DNA from: Parasulfuritortus sp036391875 | GTDB taxonomy: Bacteria > Pseudomonadota > Gammaproteobacteria > Burkholderiales > Thiobacillaceae | NCBI GenBank assembly: GCA_036391875.1 | Contig: DASVZA010000024.1 | Span: forward strand, 1-64,000 | DNA: 64,000 bases | Direction of reading: 5' to 3' | Translations under genes and position numbers: made by a program | Notes under the pieces: model-generated | Told to the model about the DNA's origin: nothing | Databases searched by the model: none | What the model saw: only the letters and a program-made list of their open reading frames with translations | In this document: piece after piece, positions 55,373 to 63,684 of the stretch | Layout: the number at the start of each line of letters is the position of its first letter | Numbering within the stretch: the first letter of the stretch is position 1

Positions 55373-56653
55373 CTAGAAGGTACGGCCTATCGTCAGCAAG
55401 GCCAGATCCCGCTGATATTTATAAACCGGATCGTCGGAATTGTTCTCGATATGGGTCCAGCTGCCGTTCAGGTTCCAGTTGTTCAGCTTGCCGGTCTTGA
55501 AGTGGTGGCCGAAGCCGACTTCATACTGATGCGTGTAATCCTGGCGGCTGGCCACGGTACCGCCAACATCGTACCAGGCCACGTCCTGGGTGTAGCGGGC
55601 GTAGATGTTGCCATTTGTCCAGGCCAGGTAGTTGACGCCGACGAACCATTCGTAACCATGGTTGGTATATTGCGGCGTTTTTGCATCCTCGTTGAACAGG
55701 CGGGCACCGACCTGGGTGGCCGTCTTGCCGTTGCGAAGGATTTTGCCGTAGGACAGGCCGCCGGAGACGTAATCGCTATTCCTGACGTCGTTTCCGGAAA
55801 GGATGAAGTTCTTGCGGGTGTACTGGAGGTCGGTGGTCAATTCCGCGCTTCTGAGCTGCCAGGTGTAGCTGGGGGCGACCGTCGAATAGACGGCCAATTC
55901 GTGCCCACCTTGCATCAGGTTGTCGATCTGGAAGTTGACGTTGGCGCGCCATTTGTTGGGCGCCAGCCAGGCCGGGCCGGTGGCCAGCGTGGCGATGGTC
56001 AGGTTGTAGTTGCTGTTGCGGTTGTAGCTGCGCTGATAGAGGTTGGCTTGGCTCTTCCAGAGGAAGCGCGCCGCATCTTCACCCACCCGAACCGGGGTGG
56101 GCGATTGGTAGGTATGGCTGAGGCCGGCCTGGAGTACTGTAGCCCAGTCGCCTGTTTCAACGGAGGAGGGCGACAGCACCCAGCCGCCGGGCAACAGCGA
56201 ATTGCCGGGGCCGGCGTTGATATTCGAATCGTAGAGCAGGCCGGCCGATACCGACGGCTCGAAGTGGCTCTTCTGCTTCAGAAGCAGGGCCTCATCCTGT
56301 TCGACCTGGGCCAGGAATACCTGGATCGCGAGTTTGACGTTCTCAGGTGTCTTGGGATCATCCAAGACCTTCTTGGCCTCCGCCTTGGCGCGCTCGTAAT
56401 TCAGGACCCGGTAGTAGGAGACGGCCAGCTCCAGGCGGACGCGTTCCAGCGTGGGCTGGTTCTGCAGAATCGACTCCATCGCCTTGATGGCGGAATAGGT
56501 CTTTCCTGTTTCGCGCAGGTACATGCTTTCCTTGAACAGGGTATCGGTATCCGTGTCGGCTGCCAGCGCATGCATGGGCAAGGCCATCATGCCTAGCGCG
56601 GCGGCCACGCTGGAACCGACAACGGTTTTTTTGAAAATAGCGGCTTTGTTCAT
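55373..56653 (-). CDS. Slam-like outer-membrane translocon (type XI secretion candidate)
   Basis: This 426-residue protein has a signal peptide (about 1-31), an N-terminal TPR-like periplasmic region (about 37-125; YLRETGKTYSAIKAMESIL, PTLERVRLELAVSYYRVLNY, AIQVFLAQVEQ) and a C-terminal beta-barrel (about 130-426; EPSVSAGLLYDSNINAG). It ends in Phe (LLTIGRTF), as outer-membrane proteins do. The TPR-plus-barrel order and the RVRLELA and YDSNIN motifs match Slam (surface lipoprotein assembly modifier), which exports TbpB-handle cargo. Its start at 56653 has gggag upstream. The cargo candidate lies downstream on the same strand. A generic TPR-porin without secretion function is the main alternative. 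Confidence 0.78.
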   Translation of the reverse strand: MNKAAIFKKTVVGSSVAAALGMMALPMHALAADTDTDTLFKESMYLRETGKTYSAIKAMESILQNQPTLERVRLELAVSYYRVLNYERAKAEAKKVLDDPKTPENVKLAIQVFLAQVEQDEALLLKQKSHFEPSVSAGLLYDSNINAGPGNSLLPGGWVLSPSSVETGDWATVLQAGLSHTYQSPTPVRVGEDAARFLWKSQANLYQRSYNRNSNYNLTIATLATGPAWLAPNKWRANVNFQIDNLMQGGHELAVYSTVAPSYTWQLRSAELTTDLQYTRKNFILSGNDVRNSDYVSGGLSYGKILRNGKTATQVGARLFNEDAKTPQYTNHGYEWFVGVNYLAWTNGNIYARYTQDVAWYDVGGTVASRQDYTHQYEVGFGHHFKTGKLNNWNLNGSWTHIENNSDDPVYKYQRDLALLTIGRTF

Positions 56654-56729
56654 ATGGGGCTCCCGGTACGACTTAAAAATTGTGCTTTTGAATGATGCTA
56701 CAGGGCGGTCGGCGCATTGGTATAAACAT

Positions 56730-56753
56730 ACCGGCACTAACAAAAGTGCCGGT
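56730..56753. promoter_or_regulatory. Palindrome upstream of the Slam-like gene
   Basis: A 9-bp inverted repeat (accggcact / agtgccggt, 6-base loop) lies about 77 bases before the Slam-like start codon and about 98 bases after the rlmL stop. No T-run follows on either side. It could be an operator for the secretion pair or a weak transcript-end hairpin for rlmL. Confidence 0.4.
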
Positions 56754-56850
56754 CGAATGTTGTATGGATGAAACGCTTACCGGCAATTGGCGCGGAATAT
56801 TAGGCCAGTTTAAATGCGGGCAAAAGCGGTTTTGTTTTATGGCGTTTCAT

Positions 56851-58272
56851 TTATTGCCGCATGGAGCCGGATACCATCCGGTATTCGTATAACCGACATT
56901 CCAATGGGCCGTTATAAAGCGGTATGCGGCGGTCGGCCTTGAGTCCCATGTTTTTCGGAAATTCAGGGTCGGCCGAAATGAAATAGGCCGTCCAGCCGGG
57001 AAAATGCTGTTTCATGGCGTCGCCTAGGCTGCTGTAGAAAGCGGCATCGGAGTCGAGGCGGATGCCGTAGGGCGGATTGCTGACGATCAGGCCCGAGTCT
57101 GCCGGCGCGGGGATTTCCAGGACGTCGCCTTCGCGCAGGATGACGCAGTCGAGCAGGCCTGCGGCCTTCAGGTTGATGCCGGCGGCGCGGACCATCTTGG
57201 GGTCGATGTCGCAGCCGTAGATCGGCAATTCCCGTTTTTCCTGTTGGGCGGCCTGGGCATCCTTGCGCAGCCGGGCCCATTCCACCTTGTCGAAGCTGAT
57301 CAGGTTTTCAAAGGCGAAGTGCCGCTTGAGGCCCGGCGCCATGTTGAGGGCCATCATGGCGGCTTCGAGCAGGATGGTGCCGCCGCCCATCATGGGGTCC
57401 AGCAGCGGCCTGTCCGGCGTCCAGCCGGCCAGCCGCAGCAGGCCGGCCGCCAGGTTTTCGTTCAAGGGGGCCGGGGCGGGCTCGATCCGGTAGCCGCGCC
57501 GGTTCAGCGGCTCGCCGGACAGGTCGAGATAGAGGCTGTAGTTGTCCCGGTCCAGGTAGAGCAGGATCGGCACCTGGGGCGAGCGGGCGTCGACGTCGGG
57601 GCGCAACTCCAGGTCCTGGCGGAAACGGTCGCAGACCGCGTCCTTGATCTTCAGGGTGGCGAAGTTGAGGCTCTTCAGCGGGCTCGCGTGGGCGACGGTG
57701 CGAACGGCGATGGAGCGGTCCACGCCGAACCAGTCTGACCAGGGAAGCTTAAGGGTGGCCCGGTACAGGTCGTCCTCGTCCCGGTAACTGCCGGTATCGA
57801 TCCGCTGCAGTACCCGGATCGCCAGGCGGCTCCACAGGTTGACCTTCCAGGCGATGGGCAATTCGCCGCTGAATTCGACACCGCCGGATGCCTCCCGGAT
57901 CTCTTCGGCGCCGAGTTCGGCCAGTTCCTTGGCCGTCTCGGCTTCCAGGCCCCTCGGGCAGGCGGCGAAAAAGTGTTGCAGGCGGGCCGTTTGTGGCTTG
58001 TTCGCAATGGTGCGGCGTCGGGTGCGGCCTTCGTTCTTGTGATCCGCGTTCCTTTGTTCCGCCCCGCGTCCGGGTTTGGCCGTGGCCGGGCGCTTCTTGG
58101 CCGGCTCGGCAGCCGGCTTGGCCTGTTTGCCCTCGCTCGCTCGGGCCCGGTCGCGTTGCAGCGGACTCCAGCGTACCGGCGGGCGTTTTTTGCCCTGTCC
58201 GGGCGCGCCGGGCTCAGCCTCCTTGGTCTTCAGGCGGATGGTTTTGCGTTGCGGCTTGGGGTTGTCGGACAC
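56851..58272 (-). CDS. 23S rRNA guanine-N2 methyltransferase (RlmL type, THUMP domain)
   Basis: This 473-residue methyltransferase has a THUMP RNA-binding domain (about 100-215) and a Rossmann methyltransferase with LLDPMMGGGTILLEAAM for SAM binding and catalytic VSNPPYGIRL. It fits the RlmL half of E. coli RlmKL, which makes m2G2445 in 23S rRNA; the RlmK half is absent, as is usual outside gammaproteobacteria. The first roughly 95 residues are a basic, low-complexity tail rich in Lys, Arg, Ala and Pro, probably disordered and RNA-contacting. It is 20 bases after the DinB-family gene. Confidence 0.9.
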   Translation of the reverse strand: MSDNPKPQRKTIRLKTKEAEPGAPGQGKKRPPVRWSPLQRDRARASEGKQAKPAAEPAKKRPATAKPGRGAEQRNADHKNEGRTRRRTIANKPQTARLQHFFAACPRGLEAETAKELAELGAEEIREASGGVEFSGELPIAWKVNLWSRLAIRVLQRIDTGSYRDEDDLYRATLKLPWSDWFGVDRSIAVRTVAHASPLKSLNFATLKIKDAVCDRFRQDLELRPDVDARSPQVPILLYLDRDNYSLYLDLSGEPLNRRGYRIEPAPAPLNENLAAGLLRLAGWTPDRPLLDPMMGGGTILLEAAMMALNMAPGLKRHFAFENLISFDKVEWARLRKDAQAAQQEKRELPIYGCDIDPKMVRAAGINLKAAGLLDCVILREGDVLEIPAPADSGLIVSNPPYGIRLDSDAAFYSSLGDAMKQHFPGWTAYFISADPEFPKNMGLKADRRIPLYNGPLECRLYEYRMVSGSMRQ

Positions 58273-58292
58273 GTTTGCTTCCTGTGATGCGT

Positions 58293-58826
58293 TCAGCGGG
58301 GTGAGTGGCTGGTTTCATCCAGCAGCTTTTCCATGACCCGCCGGTAGTAGAAGTAGTCCATCTCGGGGCAGGGGGCGCCGAGCCGGGTGGCGACGGCCGA
58401 GATCTGGCCGCGGTGATGGATGTAGTGGTCGAAAAGGTGGCTGAGCACGTCCCGGACCCACATGGTCCATTCCTTGCCGTCGCCGCTCCGGAAGCGGATT
58501 TCGTCCTCGAAAAAGGCCTCCGGCTGCGACTCGAGCCAGTCCTGCAGGTGCCGGGTCTCGTGGCGCATGGCGTTCTGCAATTCGCGCCAGACCGGATGCT
58601 GGATTTCCCGGAAGTTCACCTGCAGGCTGTTTCCCTGCAGCCGGGCGAGCCAGACCTGGCTGACTGCCAGGATGTGGTCGACGGTATGGTGGATGCTGCC
58701 GAAGAACAGGCCCTCGTCCCGGGTCAGGGTTTCCGGCTTGAGGTGGCTGAGCGATTCGAACAAGACGTTGTTGGCCCAGTTCTGGTAGTCCGCCTGGACG
58801 ACGAAATAGTTTTTCCAACTGTACAT
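58293..58826 (-). CDS. DinB/YfiT-family four-helix protein
   Basis: This 177-residue protein has the DinB four-helix bundle pattern, with candidate metal-binding histidines in SIHHTVDHILAV and VLSHLFDHYIHHRGQ. Family members include damage-inducible proteins and thiol-dependent transferases (for example bacillithiol or mycothiol S-transferases). Here it is encoded next to apbE and the glutathione synthesis genes, so a thiol-linked role is possible, but that is inference. Confidence 0.87.
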   Translation of the reverse strand: MYSWKNYFVVQADYQNWANNVLFESLSHLKPETLTRDEGLFFGSIHHTVDHILAVSQVWLARLQGNSLQVNFREIQHPVWRELQNAMRHETRHLQDWLESQPEAFFEDEIRFRSGDGKEWTMWVRDVLSHLFDHYIHHRGQISAVATRLGAPCPEMDYFYYRRVMEKLLDETSHSPR

Positions 58827-58838
58827 TCCGGGCTCCTT

Positions 58839-59867
58839 TCAGGGCACGACCGTCGCTTGCATCGACTTGTCCAGCCATTCGACACGGGCGGCCATGGTCT
58901 GGGTCATGCTGGCCTGGCCCGAGGCGTCGATCCGCAGGACTTCGGTGATTCCGACTTTCTTCGCCATCTCACGCCATTCCGTTCTGCCGCCAATGAAGAT
59001 CGGCTTGCTGGCTTCGTCCGAGATGGTGCCGGCGTGGGGGCCGTGGGCGATGATGGTCACCGCCTGGGTGTCCTGCACCGGCCAGCCGGTGCGCGGGTCG
59101 ATCAGGTGGCAATAGCGTACGCCGTTCAGCATGAAGTAGCGCTGGTAATCGCCGGAGGTGCCGATCGCCTCGCCGTCATTCAGTTCCAGGGTGGCGATGG
59201 CGCCGGCCTGGCGCGGGTGCTGGATGCCCACCTTCCAGGGCCGGTCGTCGTGCTGGCCCAGGGCGATGATGTTGCCGCCGATGTTGATCAGGGCGTTCTT
59301 GACGCCCTGGCTGCGCAGGTAGTTGGCGGCGTCGTCCAGGGCATAGCCCTTGGCGTAGCCGCCCAGGTCGATGCGCACCGCGGGGTTGTCGCAATGGAAC
59401 TGCGTGCCCTTGATGACCAGGTCGCTCATGCGCGGGGCGGCCTTCACCAGCTTGGCGATCTCGGCCTTGTCCGGCATGTGCGGCACGAAGGTATCCGACT
59501 GGAAGCCCCAGAGCCGGATCAGGTTGCCGATGGCCGGGTTGAACAGGTTGTCGCCCTGAGCGGCGTAATGCGAGGCGTCCGTCAGGATCGCGGCAAGCTC
59601 GGGCGACATCGTGCCGCTGACCGGGGCATGTTCGAGCTGCTGGTTGAGGCGGGACAGGTCGCTCGGCTGCCAGGCATGCAACTCGCGGTTGAGCCGGTCG
59701 AATTCGGCCAGGATGTGGTCGGTGACCTGCCGGGCCTTGTCCTCCGGTTCGTCGGCGATGGTGATGTCGACCAGGGTGCCGAAGACGTAGGACTGTTGCC
59801 TGTATACCGGCGGATGGCCGCAGCCGGCCAAGAGCAGGAGCAGGAGGAAACCGGCGATCAGGCGCAT
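58839..59867 (-). CDS. apbE: FMN transferase ApbE (lipoprotein)
   Basis: This 342-residue periplasmic lipoprotein has lipobox LLLLAGC. ApbE attaches FMN covalently to target proteins such as NqrB/C or RnfG/D. Marks are IDLGGYAKGYALDDA, INIGGNIIALG, AIGTSGDYQRYF and HLIDPRTGWPV, and the magnesium-site region is GTISDEASKPIF. The gene starts at 59867, overlapping the gshB end by 10 bases. A longer in-frame reading upstream lies over gshB and lacks the lipobox start, so it is rejected. Confidence 0.94.
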   Translation of the reverse strand: MRLIAGFLLLLLLAGCGHPPVYRQQSYVFGTLVDITIADEPEDKARQVTDHILAEFDRLNRELHAWQPSDLSRLNQQLEHAPVSGTMSPELAAILTDASHYAAQGDNLFNPAIGNLIRLWGFQSDTFVPHMPDKAEIAKLVKAAPRMSDLVIKGTQFHCDNPAVRIDLGGYAKGYALDDAANYLRSQGVKNALINIGGNIIALGQHDDRPWKVGIQHPRQAGAIATLELNDGEAIGTSGDYQRYFMLNGVRYCHLIDPRTGWPVQDTQAVTIIAHGPHAGTISDEASKPIFIGGRTEWREMAKKVGITEVLRIDASGQASMTQTMAARVEWLDKSMQATVVP

Positions 59868-60799
59868 TGCCGCTCCAGTGCGTCGAGGAATAGGGCGGCC
59901 ACGTCGCAGCCGGTCTGGTCGGTGATCTCGCGGAAACAGGTCGGGCTGGTGACGTTGACCTCGGTCAGCCAGTCGCCGATCACGTCCAGGCCGACCAGCA
60001 GCAGTCCCTCGTCCTTCAGCTGCGGGCCGAGCGCGGCGGCGATTTCGCGGTCGCGTTCGGTCAGCGGCCGGGCCACGCCGGTGCCGCCCGCCGCCAGGTT
60101 GCCGCGGGTCTCGCCCGGGGCCGGGATGCGGGCCAGGGAATAGGGCACCGGCTCGCCATCGATCAGCAGGATGCGCTTGTCGCCGTCCGCGATCTCGGGG
60201 ATGTAGCGCTGGGCCATGACCTGGCGGCTGCCGAGCCCGGTCACCGTTTCCAGGATGGCGCCCAGGTTGGGGTCGTCGGTGCGCAGGCGGAAGATGCCGC
60301 TGCCGCCCATGGCGTTGAGCGGTTTCACGACGATGTCGCCATGCTCGGCCAGGAAGGCGCGTATTTCGCCGGCCAGGCAGGTCACCAGGGTCGGCACGGT
60401 GAACCGAGGGAAGCGGCCGATGGCCAGCTTTTCGTTGTAGTCGCGCAGGGCGCGCGGCCGGTTGAATACCCGGGCACCGTCCCGTTCGGCCATCTCCAGC
60501 AGGTAGGTGGTGTTGAGGTAGGACTCGTCGAAGGGCGGGTCCTTGCGCATGAGCACGGCGTCGAATCCGGCCAGCGGCCGCCATTCGGATTCGGCGGCGC
60601 TGAACCAGTCCGGGCTGCGGCCGGTCAGGCCGATGCGGCGGGTCGAACCCAGCACCTTGCCGCCGCGCCAGACCAGGTCGGCCGGCTCGCAGGCGTGGAT
60701 GCCATGGCCGCGGCGCACCGCCTCGGCCATCATGGCGTAGGTCGAGTCCTTGTAGACCTTGAAGCCGGCCAGCGGGTCGGCGACGAACAGGATATCCAT
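59858..60799 (-). CDS. gshB: Glutathione synthetase
   Basis: This 313-residue ATP-grasp enzyme joins glycine to gamma-glutamylcysteine. Marks are MDILFVADPLAGFKVYKDST, LMRKDPPFDESYLNTTYLLE, GDIVVKPLNAMGGSGIFRL, GGTGVARPLTERD and LTEVNVTSPTCFREI. It follows gshA by 28 bases and overlaps apbE by 10 bases, forming a glutathione synthesis operon. Confidence 0.97.
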   Translation of the reverse strand: MDILFVADPLAGFKVYKDSTYAMMAEAVRRGHGIHACEPADLVWRGGKVLGSTRRIGLTGRSPDWFSAAESEWRPLAGFDAVLMRKDPPFDESYLNTTYLLEMAERDGARVFNRPRALRDYNEKLAIGRFPRFTVPTLVTCLAGEIRAFLAEHGDIVVKPLNAMGGSGIFRLRTDDPNLGAILETVTGLGSRQVMAQRYIPEIADGDKRILLIDGEPVPYSLARIPAPGETRGNLAAGGTGVARPLTERDREIAAALGPQLKDEGLLLVGLDVIGDWLTEVNVTSPTCFREITDQTGCDVAALFLDALERQCA

Positions 60800-60827
60800 C
60801 AGCGGGCGGTTCGGGACGGCAGGGCGG

Positions 60828-62129
60828 TCATAGCTTGACCTCGGGGTGGAACTCGGGATCCGTGTCTTCCAGTTCGATCGCCGCGGCCAGGGCCGCCAGG
60901 CGGGCCAGCACGCCGTAGGTGTAGAAGCGGTTCACCGGCGCATCCGGGCGGGCGCTGGCGTCGGGCAGCATGCAGGCCTGGTCGAAGGCCAGCGGCACGA
61001 AGTGCATGCCGGGGGCATTGAGGTTCTCGTCGACGCCGCGGCTGGTATGCACCCGGTAGAAGCCGCCGACCACGAAGTGGTCGATCATGTAGACCACCGG
61101 CTCGGCCACGGCATCGTTGATCGACTCGAAGCTGTAGACGCCTTCCTGGACCAGCACCTGGTCGACCGCCAGGCCTTCCTTCACCACCGCCATCTTGTTG
61201 CGGGTCTTGCGGTTGAGGTCGCGCACGTCGTCCGGGCTCTTGGCGGTCATGATGCCCATGCCGTAGGTGCCGGCGTCGGCCTTGACGATGACGAAGGGCT
61301 CCTTGTCGATGCCATATTCCCGGTATTTCAGCTTGATCCGCTTGAGCATCTCGTCGACGTGGGAGGCCAGGCACTCCTCGCCGTCGCGGGCCTGGAAATC
61401 GACCTCGCCGCAGACGGCGTAATAGGGGTCGATCAGCCAGGGATCCATGCCGATCACCTGGCCGAAGGCCTCGGCCAGCTCGGCATAGGCCTTGAAATGG
61501 TTCGACTTGCGCCGCACCGCCCAGCCGGCATGCAGCGGCGGCAGCACCGTCTGGTCCGGGTCGATGCCTTTCAGGATGTCCGGGATGCCGCCCGACAGGT
61601 CGTTGTTGAGCAGCACGGCACAGGGGTTGAAGCCGTCGACGGTGAGGCGGTTGCCTTCCCGTTTGACCGGTTCCAGCTTGAGCACGCCGCCGTCCGGCAG
61701 GTCCAGGATCATGGGTTCCTTGAGGTCCGGGATCAGGCTGCCGATGCGGACCGTGATGCCGGTCTTGCGGATGATCTCGGCCAGGGCCGCCACGTTCTGC
61801 AGGTAATAGGCGTTGCGGGTGTGGTTCTCGGGGATGAGCAGGAAGCGCTGGGCCGCCGAGCACATCTTCTCCACGGTCACCTGGGCGGCCTGCACGGCCA
61901 GGGGCATGAAGGCCGGGTTCAGGTTGTTGAAGCCGCCCGGGAACAGGTTGGTGTCCACCGGCGCCAGCTTGAAGCCGGCGTTGCGCAGGTCGACCGAGGA
62001 ATAGAACGGCGTGGCGTGCTCCTGCCATTGCGTGCGGAACCAGTGCTCGATGGCCGGTTGCGCGGCGATGACGTGCTTTTCCAGGTCCAGCAGGGGTCCG
62101 GTCAGGGCGGTGGTAAGGTGGGGAACCAT
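60828..62129 (-). CDS. gshA: Glutamate-cysteine ligase, ferrooxidans/Thiobacillus-type family
   Basis: This 433-residue enzyme makes gamma-glutamylcysteine, the first step of glutathione synthesis. It belongs to the unusual family known from Acidithiobacillus, Thiobacillus, Nitrosomonas and relatives and not to the E. coli GshA family. Segments such as SSVDLRNAGFKLAPVDTNLF, RFLLIPENHTRNAYYLQNV, FVIVKADAGTYGMGIMTAK and GGFYRVHTSRGVDENLNAPG (in part) are well kept. It is upstream of gshB in one operon and divergent from trmL. This assignment helps place the organism. Confidence 0.93.
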   Translation of the reverse strand: MVPHLTTALTGPLLDLEKHVIAAQPAIEHWFRTQWQEHATPFYSSVDLRNAGFKLAPVDTNLFPGGFNNLNPAFMPLAVQAAQVTVEKMCSAAQRFLLIPENHTRNAYYLQNVAALAEIIRKTGITVRIGSLIPDLKEPMILDLPDGGVLKLEPVKREGNRLTVDGFNPCAVLLNNDLSGGIPDILKGIDPDQTVLPPLHAGWAVRRKSNHFKAYAELAEAFGQVIGMDPWLIDPYYAVCGEVDFQARDGEECLASHVDEMLKRIKLKYREYGIDKEPFVIVKADAGTYGMGIMTAKSPDDVRDLNRKTRNKMAVVKEGLAVDQVLVQEGVYSFESINDAVAEPVVYMIDHFVVGGFYRVHTSRGVDENLNAPGMHFVPLAFDQACMLPDASARPDAPVNRFYTYGVLARLAALAAAIELEDTDPEFHPEVKL

Positions 62130-62185
62130 GATTACTCGTTAAAATGCCTTCTTCTGATTGTAATGCAAGGCAGGCTGTCGCTCCC

Positions 62186-62647
62186 GTGTTCCATATCGTC
62201 CTGTTCCAACCCGAGATTCCGCCCAATACCGGCAACATCATCCGGTTGACCGCCAACACCGGCTGTCGGTTGCATCTGGTCAAGCCGCTCGGCTTCGATC
62301 TGAGCGACAAGCAGATGCGGCGCGCCGGCCTGGACTACCACGAGTACGTCAACGTCCAGGTCCACGACAGCTGGGACGAGATCAAGGCGGCTTTGCCGCA
62401 GACCCGCTATGCCTTCACCACCAAGGCGTCACATTCCTTCGCGGAGGCCGCATTCAAGCCGGGCGACGTGTTCGTGTTCGGCCCGGAAACCCGCGGACTG
62501 CCCGACGAAGTGCTGGCCGATTTCCGGCCCGAGCACCGCTTGCGGTTGCCGATGCGGCCGGGACAACGCAGCCTGAACCTGTCCAATGCGGCGGCGGTGG
62601 CGGTGTTCGAGGCCTGGCGGCAGAACGGCTACGAAGGCGGGATGTGA
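62186..62647 (+). CDS. trmL: tRNA (cytidine/uridine-2'-O-)-methyltransferase TrmL
   Basis: This 153-residue SPOUT enzyme methylates the wobble base of tRNA-Leu isoacceptors. Marks are FHIVLFQPEIPPNTGNIIRL, NTGCRLHLVKPLGFDL, DVFVFGPETRGLP and LRLPMRPGQRSLNLSNAAAV. The GTG at 62186 aligns with the normal family start; an in-frame ATG at 62144 would add 14 residues and also lacks a good ribosome site. Start certainty is moderate. It is divergent from gshA. Confidence 0.92.
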   Translation: MFHIVLFQPEIPPNTGNIIRLTANTGCRLHLVKPLGFDLSDKQMRRAGLDYHEYVNVQVHDSWDEIKAALPQTRYAFTTKASHSFAEAAFKPGDVFVFGPETRGLPDEVLADFRPEHRLRLPMRPGQRSLNLSNAAAVAVFEAWRQNGYEGGM

Positions 62648-62696
62648 CGGCCGATGCTTCGGACCGGCCCGGTTTGAGGCCAGATCGGGCGAAGTG

Positions 62697-63677
62697 CTAT
62701 TCGTCCTTGATTTCCCGATTCAACAAGGCGGCCACCGCCTCCTTGGGCGGCAGTTCCTGATCCAGGATCGCCCGCACCGCCTCGGTGATCGGCATCTCCA
62801 CGCCCAGTTCGCGCGCCAGGCGGGCCACTTCGCGGGCCGTGGTGACGCCCTCGGCGACGTGGCCGAGTTCGCGCAGGATACCTTCCAGGCTTTCGCCCCG
62901 GGCCAGCTTGAGACCGACCCGGCGGTTGCGGGAGAGGTCGCCGGTGCAGGTCAGGATCAGGTCGCCCATGCCGGACAGGCCCATGAAGGTGTCCTGGCGG
63001 CCGCCCAGGCGCAGGCCCAGCCGGCTGGTTTCGGCCAGGCCCCGGGTGATCAGCGCGGCGCGGGCGTTGAGGCCGAAACCGAGGCCGTCGGAGATGCCGG
63101 CGGCGATGGCGATGACGTTCTTGATCGCGCCGCCGACCTCGACCCCGGGCAGGTCATGGCTGGAATAGAGGCGCAGATGGGGCCGATGCAGGTCGTGCGC
63201 GGCCTGGCGCGCGAACTCGGCGTCGAGCGAGGCGACCGTGAGCGCGGCCGGCTGGCCGGCTGCGACCTCCTGGGCGAAGCTGGGCCCGGACAGGATGGCC
63301 GCGGCCGGGTGATCGGGCCATTCCTCCGCCAGCACCTCGTGGCTCAGCTTCATGGTGCCGGTTTCGAAGCCCTTGCAGAGCCAGACCAGGGGCGAGCCGA
63401 TGCCGGCCTGGCGCAACTGGCGCAGCAGGTCGCGGAAGCCGGAGGTGGGCACGGCCGCGATCAGGTAGTCCGCGTCATGAGCGGCTGCGGCCAGGTCGGA
63501 CGTGATGCCGAGACCGCCCAGGGCGAAGCCCGGTAGGTAGCGGTCGTTGACGCCGTCCCGGGCCATCTGCGCGGCATGCTCCGGATTGCGGGTCCAGAGC
63601 CGGACTTCGGCGCCGTCGGCCAGATGGATGGCCAGGGCGGTGCCCCAGGCGCCGGCTCCGAGCACCGCGATCTTCAT
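62697..63677 (-). CDS. gpsA: Glycerol-3-phosphate dehydrogenase [NAD(P)+]
   Basis: This 326-residue cytosolic enzyme makes sn-glycerol 3-phosphate for phospholipid synthesis. Marks are MKIAVLGAGAWGTALA, WTRNPEHAAQM, AAILSGPSFAQEVA, VEVGGAIKNVIAIAAGI with the catalytic lysine, and FMGLSGMGDLILTCT. The ATG at 63677 is chosen since the Rossmann motif starts there; a 16-codon upstream extension is unsupported. It is 7 bases after secB, the usual pairing. Confidence 0.96.
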   Translation of the reverse strand: MKIAVLGAGAWGTALAIHLADGAEVRLWTRNPEHAAQMARDGVNDRYLPGFALGGLGITSDLAAAAHDADYLIAAVPTSGFRDLLRQLRQAGIGSPLVWLCKGFETGTMKLSHEVLAEEWPDHPAAAILSGPSFAQEVAAGQPAALTVASLDAEFARQAAHDLHRPHLRLYSSHDLPGVEVGGAIKNVIAIAAGISDGLGFGLNARAALITRGLAETSRLGLRLGGRQDTFMGLSGMGDLILTCTGDLSRNRRVGLKLARGESLEGILRELGHVAEGVTTAREVARLARELGVEMPITEAVRAILDQELPPKEAVAALLNREIKDE

Positions 63678-63684
63678 GGCCGGG

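Noticed and set aside
58839..60584. Long apbE frame extending over gshB
   Set aside because: The upstream part is antisense-like shadow sequence in another frame of gshB; the lipobox start at 59867 defines the real gene.
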